From Pyrocephalus nanus (taxonomy: Eukaryota > Chordata > Aves > Passeriformes > Tyrannidae), in the NCBI GenBank assembly GCA_038380795.1, contig CM076271.1, forward strand, positions 21,281,001-21,345,000: a stretch of DNA of 64,000 nucleotides, in the 5' to 3' direction. Each line of letters begins with the position of its first letter. Position 1 is the stretch's first letter. Below the pieces are notes generated by a model. It worked only from the letters and a program-made list of their open reading frames with translations. It searched no databases and was not told the DNA's origin. Positions 46,701 through 61,700 of the stretch are shown piece by piece. The position numbers were made by a program, and so were the translations under genes.

Positions 46701-49700
46701 TGTTGGGCTTTCCAGCATTTCCATGTGTCATACTGAGGAGCCCAGCACTGGGCACAGCACTCCAGATGTGGCCTCACCAGCACTCTTTCTTATTTAGTAA
46801 AATTGGTGTTCTACATAAGCTAAAATAACATTTTTACTTTTTATCAGATGCATTCTTTGCCTTCTTACCTGAGAGTAGTACAACTGAAAATAATGAGATA
46901 ATAATATACATAATTGTGCTGGTACAATTGCAAAATTGTACTGGGGTTTGCACTGGCAGTTACTTTATTGTGTGTAGAACATTAGTGTAACCAAGGGTAA
47001 TTTTGGGTTTGTTACATCTATAAAGTTTGTAGCTGTATTAAATTAATCCAAATAGTTACTGGTTTGTCCTTCAGGACAATATAATCTTCCTTCAGAAGAA
47101 CCAAGCAAAGGCCACGGAGTATAGAGTGTGATTAACATTTCAGAGGTGGCCTACAAAGCCGTGATGAGTTTCATTGCTCAAGCTTGGCATACTGGTTTAA
47201 AAGAAAATAGAGTATCTGGCTACTAGGAATTCTGAATTTTATAACCCTCCTTCTTTCCTCTCTCTCTTTCCCTCCTTCCCTTTTCAAGCATTGAAAGACT
47301 TAGCCTCCTTTTACCTCCACGCTGCTGTGGAAAGTCGAAGTGTTGTGAGCTTTGTAGTCATCTGGGATGTGTCTGCTGATGCAGTTGTACCAGTCATCCC
47401 TTTCTGAGCAAGAGCTGTGGAATGAAATACAACAGAGCAGTCAATGCCATGCACAGCAGGGACTGAAACAAGCTGGTCAGAGGAGAAAAGCTTTACTTTA
47501 TGAACGTTTGCTTTCTTGCACTACTGCACTGAACCAACAGTTTTCTGACCAGGACCAAAATTGACTGTTGAAAACATATTCAGCCCAGTGAGTAGTGTAG
47601 CTCCATGGTTAGGACTGTGACTGAGAAGGAACTAATGTCCAGAAAATTTTTCAAAGTAGTCTCTGATTTTGCTGTAAGCTGCTCAATCCTAGATCACAGA
47701 GGGCAATATGAATTGTCTCTTTTTGTCCTGTCTGCTCTAGCTTTTAGGCACTCTACTGCATGTAGCATTGGCATGGGTTGCTCAAGGTAAGTATGTTTAT
47801 GCTCATCTCTATAGAGGGATGCTCAGATGATCTGCATATTGGGAAATGCAGAAGCCTGTCACCAACAGTGCAGATGTGAATACTTTCATTTTCGTCTAGG
47901 TCTATCACAGACAACCTCCAGTCTCCTGGCAAGAGGCCAAGACAGCAATTTGAGAAAGAAGTTTTGCATTCTCTATAGTTGCAGGTACACATGAAGGCCA
48001 GTAGTTCTCCAGACTGGCCCCTAGATGCCTCCTTTGCACAAGGCAAATGAGCAAACACTTTTCATTTCCCTTCCAGTCAAGCTATCCCCAAAAAAGCAAA
48101 AGGGCTCCTTCCCAGATGCATTCACTCTGTTACAGCCATGAGGTGTCCTGCTTATGTTAGCTGTTTTTTCTGCTCTGACTTCAAACTATGCGATTCCTGC
48201 CCATCTGAAACTCTGCACAGTTCTAGCGGTTTCTAGCCTCAGTCGCAGGAGGGAAAATAACTCAGTGTGGTCTCCCTTCCCCAGATCATACAAGCCACTC
48301 ACATTAAAGCTACCCACTAGACTTTGTTGTAAAATCTAGTAGTGGCATCATTGCCAGCTGCTGTTCAGCTGTGATTTCCTCACACCGTCCTCATGAAGAC
48401 CACCAAACAAGATGTCTGAGAACAATTTGTGTTTTGTGGTCTTAAAAAAAAAGGCACAAAGAGAGAGGGAGTGCCAGATTTTCTTGATGATCTTTGACTT
48501 GGCATCCCTCTGCACCATAAGCATAAGCCCTTGTCTCAAAAACATCAGCCTCTGCAAAATTTACCAAGCCTAGAGCAAAAACTCAGAGCTAGTGCATGTA
48601 TTACATATAAGCTAACCTCTGGAAGCCAAGGGGCTATGTTACAGGAGACCACCTCTGTCAAGACACACACTACTAGTCACAGAATCACAGAATGATTTGG
48701 GTTGGAAGCGACCTTAAAGATCATTATGTTCCAAACCCCTGACATGGGCAGGGACACCTTCCACTAGACCATGCTGCTCAGAGCTCCATCCAGCCTGGCT
48801 TCCTCTAGCCTAGTCATTCCTTATTACTACCAAAATTACTACCCATCAAATTACACTTTCTAAGAAATATGAAGATGTCTGTATCTTCCAGACAGATCAT
48901 GTTCACAGCCAGGAGTCCTCGCTTAAACCTTTCTCTTGCTAATTCTTTCTTGGAAATTCTCTTCACTTGAGAATTAAGATATGATTAAAACAAAAAACAA
49001 CCAAAAAAACAAAGGAAACCATGGCCCATATAGTGATGTAAATTAAAGCCCCATTGAGAAAGACAGGTAAGAGGGGCAGCCTACAATTAAAAGCCTCATA
49101 TCTAACTGGCCCCTTTACTTCTTCTCCACTCCATTAAACATCTCTAGGCAGTAACTGCAGGTTATTAGTGACTACATGCGGGAATAGCACCCATTTGCTG
49201 ATGAGTAAGATAAATTATGTCAACTGGCACTGGCCTGTTCCTAGTTAGCTATTTGACTGGTTGCTTGAAGGCTCAGAGGAATTTTTGCTGAACCTCTGAG
49301 GTTCAGAGAAGCTCAGCCTGTGATTCACCATTGCTACATTTGGTCCTTGTGGAATTTTTGGGATGCATCTTTTTTTTGCTGAGCTATCAGTTATCTATGT
49401 TGGCTAATATATTCTTCATTAAACAAATATGGTCAAATTGTCACTGCAGTAGAGGACATCCACAGAACACAGAAATTGGACTGAGATGGGATTTTGTCGC
49501 AGTGCTACCACTGTCACTCTAAATTAGCCTTTGAGGAGGTAACATTGACTGCTTTCTCCTAGTGCTCTGGTATTTTGTATGAGCACCACGTGGTTATCCC
49601 TGTGTCCAAGAATATTTTTGAAATGCAAATGAAGATATAAGCCTTCTCCAAAAAGGTGCTGTGCTCAGATCTGTTGGCAGCTTCCTGCAAACCAGTAACA

Positions 49701-52700
49701 TGTCTCTTCAGGTGAACAAGATGTTTTCAGCAGAAAGCGGAAAGACTTTACAGTGCCATCTGTAACTATGGCTGACTTCTGAGCTCTGGTCATCCTTAGT
49801 CTACTGCTTTTAGTCCTTGGTGCTCATGCTGTAATTCCTCAGTGCATTCACCTTGTCTCATACCAGTATAAAAGCATTGAGGCTGGTTCTGTGGGTTTTA
49901 CCAAGCGGTTTTCAGTGCAGACTTGCAGCATCTTGGTGTGAGCAGTAAAATATACAGTCTTCAGGGATGCTTAAAGCTTTCTGGTACATTTCTGCCTTTG
50001 GTGCTTTTTTGTGAGTGTGGCAGGTCAAAGATGTTGTGCAATGGGGTTTGGAGGGCATGCTGGCCCATTGGTGTCTCAGCTCTGCCAGCCAGTACACAAA
50101 GGGAGAGGAAAAAATGTTTTGTGTGACTTCTGGTAGACCAGTCCCAGAATGAGCAGCACAAGGAAGGGAAAAGGAATCTGTCTCAGTCTCCATATGGCCG
50201 TTATCAGAAGGGCAACCTTAGTCTCAGGCCCCGGTCCTATCTACTACCAAATAAACATAGCTCATGGTGGCCTCACATGCTTTGTTTAGGCTAACTAAGC
50301 ATGGACTTGATATGAGTACAAAAGGCAAAGAAACATGCTAACAATGCAAGCAAAGTGTCCCAAGCTGCTCACTAGGGATGCCAACTTAGTTGCCCTGGCT
50401 AAAGGGAATGTAGAGCAGTTATTTCCCCTCTGCAGTACAGAAGAACTGTACATACCCTGCTTTTATAACTATCAGGTAACTCAAAATTACTGTGTGTATA
50501 TTTTGAGGATTGTGATGAGTGTACAGGTCTAAGATAATCTCAGATATTGTTATGGTTATAAAAGGAAATGGACCAAAAGGCTTTGACAGATAGCTGAGCA
50601 TGGCCCACAGATGGTAAGTGCTCTGGGAAGGATGAGAGTTCCAAATTCTGATTCTGAGTAAGAAAGTACCCTCCCTGTCTTTTTGTTGCACTGTGTAATT
50701 AAGGAAGTCTGCTGTGTTTCCAAGCATTCTGTAGTTGGAGACTGTGGGAAAATCAGTGCTTAAAAGCATTGAAGACCTTGTCATTTGGAAGACTTACTTT
50801 TAATACTGCTGCTAGTGTGCTATGTCTTTCGTAATAAACTACACATGGAAATCAAGCCAGCCACCTTTCTGCTATAGCTGTAGGTAAATTTGCAGGATAG
50901 TTTTGGGCTAGAAGCATGAAAAATAATGATCAGAAGCTGACCTATAATCTCTTTCTGGCTTGTAATTCCAGGACAGAGATCTCGACTCCCAGTTGCAATC
51001 AGTACTAGCAGTACACAAATTCATTAGGGAAATTTCTTTTATTAGAAAAACCATGAGCTTGCCAGTAAGGTTTAATTCTGGCTTTGTCATTTAGGCACTA
51101 TTAAATGCTTTTATATCTGTTGCATGGTATTACCTAATTACTATTTTTGCAGCCCCAATGAGGTATGGTATGAGGTAACAAGGGAACTTGTAAGAGGGAG
51201 ATACAACATACTCTTAGTGTCACAGGGAAAGTACTCAGGTTTCTTAGTAACAAACGTTCTTCTCTTTCCTCTCTCTGTAAGATGTTATCAAGACCCAACT
51301 TCTAATCTTTACTGAGTACATTAATTGAATTAGTTACAGTTTATAAGCCTCACATTTATAATGACTGTTGGTTGTGTAATCAAGTACTCAGCCATTGTCT
51401 GTCACAATAGCAGATCGATACTGAGTTAAAAAAGAATAAGACACCATTTCAGTCTTGGGTATTGGTTGGACTAATCTAGAGATACAGCTCTAGAATGTAA
51501 CACCCTCTGCCATGGCTGTTTGGGAACAATACCTTGCTGACAGGGTCAGGCAATGCTCATCATATTCAATCTTCAGGACATTTTGGGCTTTTTCTGTCAT
51601 TGAGCGACTGACCTAGAAACAAATGCCGTGGACATGAGTTAAACTGTCTATAACCAGTACACCATACAAGTCTCAATGCATACAGATCTATGATGTCTAA
51701 GCAATCTTTGTCATATTTCAATGTAAAGAGGTAAGCAGGTAGGGTTTTTTTGTTTTCTGTATAGCTGGTGTAATGAGGAATGCTCTCTATTTCAATTGGT
51801 GCTAAAGGAAAGAAATAATTTAATCCAGCCTATAAAGATAAGGATAAAGTATCTATCAGGGTTCAGTTTTAATGTGACAAGCTTAGGAGATGTTTAGTCT
51901 GGCAAGTGTCAGAGCATTTTGGAAAAAGTTATGTCTATGCTTGTAATGAACAGAAATCTCTTTCTGACATGCAGACATTATACAGTGAAGCACTTCAGTT
52001 CAGTGAATGCCTGTCTGCAGCAAGGCTCTTTAGGAGCAAAAGAACCCAACAAACTTAAAAGCTACAGCTCATCTAAAATCTTTTCCTTGCCATCTAGCGT
52101 ATTAGTTGCCTGCTAATAGCAGAAGTCATAGAGGAGAAACATAGCTTCATGATTTCATACACTTGTATTAAGAAGTATCATTATGCCAGTGACTCAGTGT
52201 TTCAAATATACCTCAACAAGTACCTGCTCTGCAACTCCTTTTCACTTAATGGTAAAATGTTTTGGCAATTCCTACACCAGATGGGATCCCTGAGTTAGTT
52301 TTAAACTATCAGGTCTCTGGGGTGATCAGCCTCCCACCTTTTCACAATACCTTAAGTTTCCCCTGTCATTCCACTGGAATTAATGATTAGTAATTCTCAT
52401 CTTATCTGTTTTCTTGATCATCAGACTCCTGGCTTGTCACTTCAAATTCTCTTTCACATAAATGCAACTTGACATATTAGCTATAGAACAGTTATGAAGG
52501 TTCTTGGCAGGAGGTGTGTCATGGATGGCTAGGTAAAAAGCAAAGACCCCTCCAGTCCAGTATCTCCTGTTGCACAAGTACTGGTGCCAATGGATGCTTA
52601 GGGAATGTGTAAGGATAGATAAGTTGTGTCTGCAATGCATACATTTTTTGAAGAAGAGACTGTGTTCATATCACTGCATGAAATCGCTCCCAATACACCT

Positions 52701-55700
52701 TTCCCCCAACCAAGCAAGTTGGTTACTTGCTTTTTGAACCCTTAATGCTTTTGATTACAACAGTTAAAGGAACATGAAAACCAAGCTTGTGTAAATTTTG
52801 AGTAGCAGGAGTTTAAAACCAGGCAGACTAAGCTCTAGTGAATGTGTTGAAGGGAATGGTCATGCACTGGCTGGAGATATGAGGAGAGGAATGGACAAAA
52901 TGGGATAATAAATTTTTTCTGTTTCCAGTTTCATGATCAGATGGTGACTGTGATTTTGGCTTGTATTATTTATGCAGCCTGAATAAGGTTGTCATACTAA
53001 GTCAAAGACTTGTAGATAATCTTTTTATGTTTGTTTTATATTACTTTCCTTCTGTATCCTGTAAGAGGCAAGGGAATCCCCTGATAACAGGTCCATTCCC
53101 TCTTTCCCCTTGCTGGATATGAGACATAAACCAGCAAAGCACTAATAGCTCACTATAAAACTTTAATTTCAGCGTGTAATACAGATGAGGCATTACCTTC
53201 ATGCCTGACACAGCTAAGGTATTTTTCAGTCGGTATTTGCCATCCTTCTGGGGATATGTGTACAGCAGAACATCATTCATCTATATGAAAAGAAAGACAA
53301 AATCAATAATTTGCAATATGGCTTGTAGGCCTGCCCATTACTCCTGAGGGGGATACCCAGAACAAGCAGTAACTTGGTGAACTGCTCAGACTGTTACTAA
53401 AGACAGGCCCAAGCCACAAAGTTTAGATCAAGACCTGCATTTCCACAAAACTCTGAGGAGTCTGCATCCAGAACTTTGATTTCTTACCATTTCTGACTGT
53501 TGCTAATGGCTAACCAAGTAGAGAATCAGCTCTTTTTTATCCAGCATGGGTGAAAGAGCTATTTGTTTTAAAGGCAATGACATGTTCAAGTTGGGAAGGC
53601 AGCTTCCGCATTTACTACCTGGCAATACCAACTAACTGCCCCTTGTGAGGAAACTGAAGACCCTGCTGATGCCTCTCCTCAGTCTCCTATTCTCTAGGCT
53701 GAACAGACCAAGTGACCTCAGCTGCTCCTCCTACAGCTTCCCCTTAAGGCCCTTCACTATCTTCCTTGTCCTCCTTTGGATGCTCTCCAAGAGCTTAATA
53801 TCTTTCTTATATTGCAGTGACCAAAACTGCCCCAATATTGGGTGAGGCTGCCCCAGGGCAGAGCAGAGCGGGACAATTCCCTTCCTGGCTCTGCCAGCGA
53901 TGCTGGGCCTGGTGCCCCCCAGGACAGGGTTGGCCCTCCTGGCTGCCAGGGCACTGCTGACTCATGGCCAACTGGCCACCCACTAGGACCCCCAGGGCCC
54001 TTTCCTGGCACTGTTTTCTAGCCTCTCATTCTCCAGTCTGCCCATCTGGATCGTTGCCCCATCCCAGGTGTAAAATCCAGCACTTTCCCTTGTTGAACTT
54101 CCTGTGGTTGGTGATTCCCAGCCCTCTGATCTGTCAGGGTCTCTCTGCAGGGCCTCTCTGCCTTCAAGGGACTCAACAGCTCCTCCCAGTTTTGTATAAT
54201 CTGCAAACTTGCTATTATCCCTTCCAGTCCTGCGTCCAAGTCATTGATGAAGATGTTGAAGAGCACAGGGCCCAAGATGGAGCCCTGCAGCACTTGGACA
54301 CTAAGCCTGAGCAAGTGAAATCCTAAGAGAGATGGGGTTTCTTGAACAGCAAACTCCATTTATTTTATGTATTGTAAAACTTACATATTTCTTCAAAAAG
54401 CAGCTTTTTCTTTTATTACTGTTGATTAAGAAAGACACTGTGGTGCATACTGTTATCATGACAGCTCTGCTTAATATCCCAAGATTTTACATTAATTACA
54501 ACTTTGCTTTATAAATGCCCATTGGAATTTTTTTCATCCTTCTGTTTTAGTCCACCAAAGTATTTAGCAGTGGGCTGTGACTCAGAGATCCCACAATCCA
54601 CAACTTGACACAGTGAAATTATGACAAATATTTCAAAGCTTGTGAAGCAAGCGTAATCATGACGAAATAAAGGCTTTGCACTCGCTGCTGTCTCCTTTGC
54701 CACATCTACATAAGAGACCTGAGTGTTGACCATATAATTGGTATGGACAGAACTAGCATCAGTACCAGGGGTTTCATGCATCCTCCTGCTTTACACTGTA
54801 CACTGTTCCCTGAAGCAGTGAGGAGTTGATAAAAGCTGATCCTGGAACCTCTCAGGAATCTGCAATAGAAGACATGGACTGCCAAAATCCTCGGGAGTTC
54901 CCACAAGTCTTTGGGCTTCAGACCCATTTCCTGTTTGCCAGAATACTTTTGAATAATTGGGATCCCTAGACTGCTCAAAATTTGATATTGGAGGACATAT
55001 CCTTATTCTGCATTGCTCCATGCACGCATGGTCCCCCAAATAACAGTTGACAACACAGAGAAAGAAGGATACATATGTTCTTTAATTCCCTTTTTTTCTG
55101 TTACTATTTTTTTTATAATTCCCTCTGTTGTGATAAGTACCCAGTAACTCTAGAGGTAATTGCAAGTTTTCTAACCTACAGTATCCAAATTTATTGATCC
55201 AAAGAAGTTTATGCCCTGCTGAACTGCTGGCATCCATAGGTAATATACTTTCTGTCTAAAAGCTCCTACCACGTGTTTCGTTTTTCTGAATGTTTTAAAG
55301 GCTAGTTCATTATAATCCCTGTGTTCTTCTATTCAAGTCTGAGTTAAACATACCCCGAGTGTCAGTGGAGCAGCCTGAATATGTGCTGGAGTTGTGTTTT
55401 CCAAGCTCTGACTCCAAAGCCTCCTATACCCCAGCCCTGCCAGCTAGAGCATTAAACAGTCTCCCACTTGATAACAGCTTCCTGCATCCCACTTGCAACA
55501 CAAGCAGCCTTTGTAGAGAAATTCTTGGAAGGGTGAGATAAGAGACAGTGTCTTAGTTGCAAAGTTGCCCATACTGTGCTGCACAGAGGCCCCAACATCC
55601 TTGTAAACAGAGACCGAACTCAGGAAACAGATGCACAGCAAAACTCACCAAACATCCTGCCAGGAAACACCAGATTCAACAATACCATCAGCCTGCACAA

Positions 55701-58700
55701 AACAGACAGCTCAGCTAACCTTACGATACACACACCATACAGCCACAGAAACACAGATACATCAAAAGCCCTTAAATGCGTGTTCTGCCCTCTCATGCCT
55801 GTATGGGCTGTGCACAGACATACTCCTTATGGGTGGAGATATATTCAGAACACACTACCAAAACACATCCCGAAAGCACAGGCCGAGTAGGAGTCTGGCA
55901 TGCACCCAATATTTAAGGCTTTTTCTATTTACAGCTTTAGTTTGGTGGACTCATCTCCTGTGATGCGTAGAGGTTACATTCTCAGGGTTATCCTTCAGTG
56001 TGTACTCTTGCACTGAAATTGTCTCCAGGTTCTGGTCTTAATTTAGCTTCAGTCAGAGTAAGTTCACTGCTAAGAACTTCAGGAAATGCTCTTCATCTAA
56101 AAATCTGTTTTGGATAGCTAAGGTAAATTCACTTATTTCTTCAAAGCTAAACCAAACAACCCCTATACATGCTAGCTTCTGGTAAATTTTTTGAGTGGCA
56201 GCTGACATGTGAAGCATCAGAATGTCAATTCTGAAAGATTCAGGTTCTTTATTAATACATAAACCTGAGTTTTACCACTGGCTTCAAAGGATTATGATAT
56301 GGTCTTAACAAGATAAAGGCTTTAAATAAACATGCGTTTTAAGAGACAGTGTTTAGGAGATTATTCTAGTCTTGGAGTTTTGGAATGGGTTTTTCATCTA
56401 CAGTGTCTCCAGGTATCAGAATCAAGACAGCACGTGGATTGTGGGTTGGGGTAGATGTACTGGTAGAGGGAAGGATATTTTCATGCAAGCCTGGACTGTT
56501 AGAAAAAGGTTTCAGCAGTGGTGGTTGGTAGGGACTTAAAACCAATGCAGTAAACATGCTATATGCCAAGATGAAAATATGGCGACATAGCTATGCAGTA
56601 CTTGTCTTGATGTATCCACAGGCTAAATAGTCCTTTAAGCAATGCAGGAGTGGTAGTGGCATAGTGGTGGTGACACCACAGAGAACCCATAGTATAACAG
56701 CAGTGACAAGTAGATAATGCAAAGCCATTCCAGTGTTAATGCAAGAATTACCATATTCCACAGTGACTTTCCTGCAAATTCACCACACCGGGAATTGCTC
56801 TGCAACCTGAGGAGCATTCATGGTGGAGGAGACTGGAGTAAAAAAAGTCACTGAACCCAAAGGTAGATATTTGCCAATAGGTTTCAAAGATCCAATTATC
56901 CTTGCCCTGTCCCAACAGGAGATACAATACAGGAAGCCTGAAGTGATTGCAACTTTAGTGTGTTGGGTCAGGAAAGACGCCAGGTTTATGTGTCTCTTGG
57001 TTTTTGAAAGTGACCACTATGTTATGATGGCAGTTACTAACACACTCGAAGACAAAAAGGTAACAACATCTTGGAATTTGGTCTCAGTTTTAGCCACAGC
57101 TCCAAAATATTTTTGTAATACTAGCAAAGGCAAGTGTTCCAGAAGAGAGATCAGTAGGGATATAGTGGTCATCAGTAGACGTCAGTAGTGCTTAGAACAC
57201 TGTTTCTTAAGACCAACTCCAGGAGATTCTGGCATAGCCATTTTCCCTTTACCACAGCACAGTTATGATTTTGACATTTACTGCTGTTGCTACAGTCCAT
57301 CAATGTTCATAGAATCATAGAATCAGCTGGGTTGGAAAAGACCTCCAAGATCATCAAGTCCAACCCTTGATCCAACACTGCTGTGGTTCCCAGACCATGG
57401 CACTGATGCCACATCCAGTCTCATCTTAAAAACCTCCAGGGATGGAGAATCTACCACTTCCTGGGCAGCCCATTCCAATGCCTGATTACCCTCTCTGTAA
57501 AAGGTTTTTTCCTAATATTCAACCTAAACCTCCCCTGGCACAGCTTAAGACCATGCCCTCTTGTCTTACTGAGAGCTGCCTGGGAGAAGAGACCAACCCC
57601 CACCTGGCTACAACCTCCAGTCAGGGAGTTGCAGGGAGTGATGAGGTCCCCCCTGAGCCTCCTCCAGGCTCAACAACCCCAGCTCCCTCAGCCTCTCCTC
57701 ATAGGACTTGTGTTTGAGTCCCTTCACCAGCCTGGTTGTTCTTCTCTGCATCTGCTCCAGCCCCTCCATGTCCTTCCTGACCTGAGGGGCCCAGAGCTGG
57801 ACACAGCACTCCAGGGGTGGCCCCACCAGTGCTGAGTCCAGGGCAGGAATCACTTCCCTGGTCCTGCTGCCACACTCTTCCTAATCCAGGCCAGGATGCC
57901 ATTGGCCTTCTTGGCCACCTGGGCACACTCTGGCTCATGCTCAGCTTCCTGTCAATCCCAGCTCCCAGGTCCCTTCCTGCCTGGCTGCTCTCCAGCCACT
58001 CTGTCCCAGCCTGCAGCACTGCCGGGGGGTTGCTGTGGCCAAAATGTAGGACCTGGCACTTGGCCTGGTTGAACCTCATCCTGTTGGAATCAGACCATCT
58101 CTCCAGTCTGTCCAGGTCCCTCTGCAGAGCCCTCCTGCCTTCCAGCAGATCAACACTCACCCCCAGCTTGGTTCATCTGCAAATTTGGTAATGGTGGACT
58201 CAATCCCCTCATCCAGATCATCAGCAAAGCACAGGTGATCAGATCCCAGCTGGATGCAGCCCCATTCACCACCACTCTCTGGGCCCAGCCCTCCAGCCAG
58301 TTCCTAACCCAGCACAGAGTGCCCCTGTCCAAGCCATGGGCTGCCAGTTTTCCAGGAGTGTGCTGTGGGAGATGGTGTCCAAGGCTTTGCTGAATTCCAG
58401 GGAAACCACATCCACAGCCTGCCCCTCATCCACCAGGCAGGTCAGCTGACCATAAAAGGAGATCAGGTTGGTCAGACAGGACCTGCCCCTCCTAAACCCA
58501 TGCTGGCTGGGTCTGATCCCTGTCCATCCTGTAGGTGCTGTGTGATTGCACTCAGGATGATCTGCTCCATAACCTTGCCAGGCACTGAGGTCAGGCTGAC
58601 AGGTCTGGAGTTTCCCAGGTCCTCCTTCTGGCCCTTTTTGTGGATCGGCGTGACATTCATCAACTTCCAATCATCTGCGACCTCCCCCGTGAGCCAGGAC

Positions 58701-61700
58701 TGTTGGTAAATGATGGAGAGCGGCTTGGTGAGCTCTTCTGCCAGCTCCTTCATTGCCCTTGGGTGGATCCCATTGGGTTCCATAGACTTGTGAGGATCCA
58801 AGTGTCTCAGCAAGTTGCTAACTGTTTCCTCCTGGAGTACAGGGGGGCTGTTCGGCTTCCTGTCTCTGTCTACCAGCTCTGGAAGCCAGTTGTCCTGACT
58901 CAGTTGATGTTGACTCAGTAACAGCACTGCAGTAATCTCATATTTGAAGATCTGGGTGAAATCTATGACTTTCAGTACATGAAAATCTGAATTTTCACAG
59001 AAACCAATGAAACCATCAGAAAAGTGCAGTGCCAGCACTGTATCCCATCCCATCTGATCTCTGATTACGACTGTAATAGGTGACTGAGGAGGCAAAGAAG
59101 CTTGTGCATCCACTCATGCACAAATAGAAATTATTAATAAGATGGAGAAATAAGAAGGATTAATGCAAAATGTCATCATGGCTGGGCTTTGTGAACGAAG
59201 ATTTGAGAAGGGCTCTACCCACACTTGCTACAAGCATGCTGATGGCTAAAAAGGCCAATGCGAGATAGACAAGTCTGGTTGCAAATGCAAAATGTATGAC
59301 TTCTGTAATAAGCCATCTCTCCTCCTTCCAATGATCCCATGGTGAAAAGCTGTCAGCATGTAAAGAGGTCACAACAAATATCTATTCCAGGCAGAAAAGT
59401 AATTTATTTTAAAATAAATTCTGCAAACAGTACTTTAATGTGAATAGCAGCAGTAATGCTCAGTTCTTTATGACTTTTTTTCTAGGAAGGAGATCTGAAG
59501 AATTTTTCAAACATTTTCAGGTAAGCGGGCAACAAACTCCTAAGACACAGGCAAGTATTATTTTTCCCTTCATATTGATTAGTGCATAATAATCCCTATG
59601 GTTACACAGTAAGCTATCTGAAAAGCTGAGAACAAAGCTCAGGAGCCTGGAGTCTCAGATACTCTCCAACTGCTCAATGGAGCATGTAAAGCAAAACAGA
59701 AAGTATGAATGTTCATAATATATCGCCCAAACAGTAGGGTTTCATCGTTTTGATTTGCAAATACTTGCAATTTTTGCAGTAAGGTTGTAGACTCTTGTTA
59801 AGAATATTCCAGCCAAGTGCTGAAAGATTAATTTTCCTTAAATATTCTAGAATTTTGCAAACTTTCATTGAAAATTGTTGCTCTAATCAACAGGAAGCTA
59901 GAGCTGTGTGTTTAGAGGAACTATACCGAGGCAATGCACATAGTTATCAGGTAATTTACATAGATGTGGACAGCAGGAACTAAAACCCAGTCCTTCAGCA
60001 TCAAACATACAAATCTCTCCCAAGTGTGACCAAAGAAAGCTTTCGGTACTTTAGCAGTAGGGTACTCCCTCTTGCTTCTGTGCAAATCTCCTAAGGTCTT
60101 AGGACTTTTAAGTGTAAAGCTTAATTCCTGAAGGTATTCACGAGCTTCCATCCTCATGATCCCCTTGGAAACTGCACTCCTTTGCAGCATTATGGCCTGG
60201 TGAAAGCAGTATGTAAGTGTGGCACAACTGGAGGGTTGTACAGCCCATATTCCTGTATGCAGGGCCAATGGGACACGTGTAAAAGGGCTATAAGCCCTGT
60301 TAGCCACAGGAACTGACTCACCACATCACTGCTGATGGTTACATGACTTGAAGCCTGGAAGTTTCTGCCAGGGTTCAGGGCTGCATAAGTGTATGGGAAG
60401 ATATGAGACAGTAAAAATATAAATCTTACCAAGAACAGATGCCGAGGGTGCCTGTTTTTGCCAGAGACTTTCATCAGCGTTCCCTCTTTAACAAATATCT
60501 GAAGGAGAAAACAATAGATTGTAATCCCGAGACTCCTCATTCTAAATCTTATTGACGAAAAAGAATATTTCTCCTGGGGAAGGAGCTACTCCAACCGCAT
60601 TCATCAGCACAGGAGGAGATAGATAACCTCCACACCTGTTTCTAGCCTTACTCCTTATGATCTGGCTTAATCTTTGCCTGGATTAGCCCTGCTGCCCTTC
60701 ATGACTTGCAGTACAAAATGGGTTTGAAGCCTACTTGTCGTCAGCCCACTGTTTCTGCACTGTGGACTGTGCTCAGAGGTGAGTGTCACAGATTGCAAAG
60801 CTAACACACAATGGGCTTTAGAAAAGAATTCTCGTCTTTAAAAGCCTCTAAAATAGACCAAAGAGGAAAGTTGAAATCTTCGGTTTCAGCATTCTGCATC
60901 CACCTAACTATACCTGCCTACATAATCTGTGCAAGCACAATAGTTGGTCGGTCCATCTTGTTACCATGTATGTAGATAGGACTGCATATGTAGGCAGCTA
61001 AACCAGCACACTAGAATTTGATTGCAGTAACATTTGAAAAAGTCTGCCATAACTGAACTACATCAGTGGATCAACAATCATCTATTCTTTTCAGATGAAG
61101 AACAGAATCTGGTGTAGTTTTCCACTCAAGGACAGTTTATAATCAAAGAGACCAATCCCACAAATTCTGTATGCTGGGCTTTGCAGAATTTGTCAATGCA
61201 TTACCTGGTAAGGGCAAGTGAGAATACCTTCTTAGAGAGAAAAACAGAGGTTGACTGTAGTATTTGGCTGAGGAGGATTCTTATGCTATGAGTATGCATG
61301 GCTAGAAAATTGCTTCTTCAGTTTTTGCTAAAGATATTGCTGGACTAAACGGAAATTCAGGGTGGCAGGTCTCAAGAAAGAAATCTTTTGAAGTGTAGGC
61401 AGGTTGGAACTAAGGAAACTGGACAGGTTTGAAAGCCAGAAGAAGAAATTTGCATTTGATGTGGATGGCAAGACAGAGCTGTACACTCTCTCACATTTCA
61501 GTTGATGTGTTGCTTAAAAACGATGTCTTCCATTAAAAGCACGACAGGAGAATGGTGAAAGTAAAAATATGAAAACAAATTATTTCCCCTGATTTAAGGT
61601 TCTTACCTAGCCATGTAAAACTCTGAGCCTTTTCAAGCTGTAAGCAATTCCTGCTAGTGCTGTAGCCTTTTGACAGAAGTATATAAGGAGGAAAAGAGCA

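Noticed and set aside
53041..53280. [11 protein letters not shown]… as a separate small gene with its own start
   Set aside because: The ATG directly follows a splice acceptor, and the frame joins the PH1 exons on both sides in phase.
58472..59113. 213-codon reverse transcriptase frame as a functional gene
   Set aside because: It is part of a 5'-truncated CR1 with frameshifts, and its first 60 or so codons run beyond the element into intron sequence.
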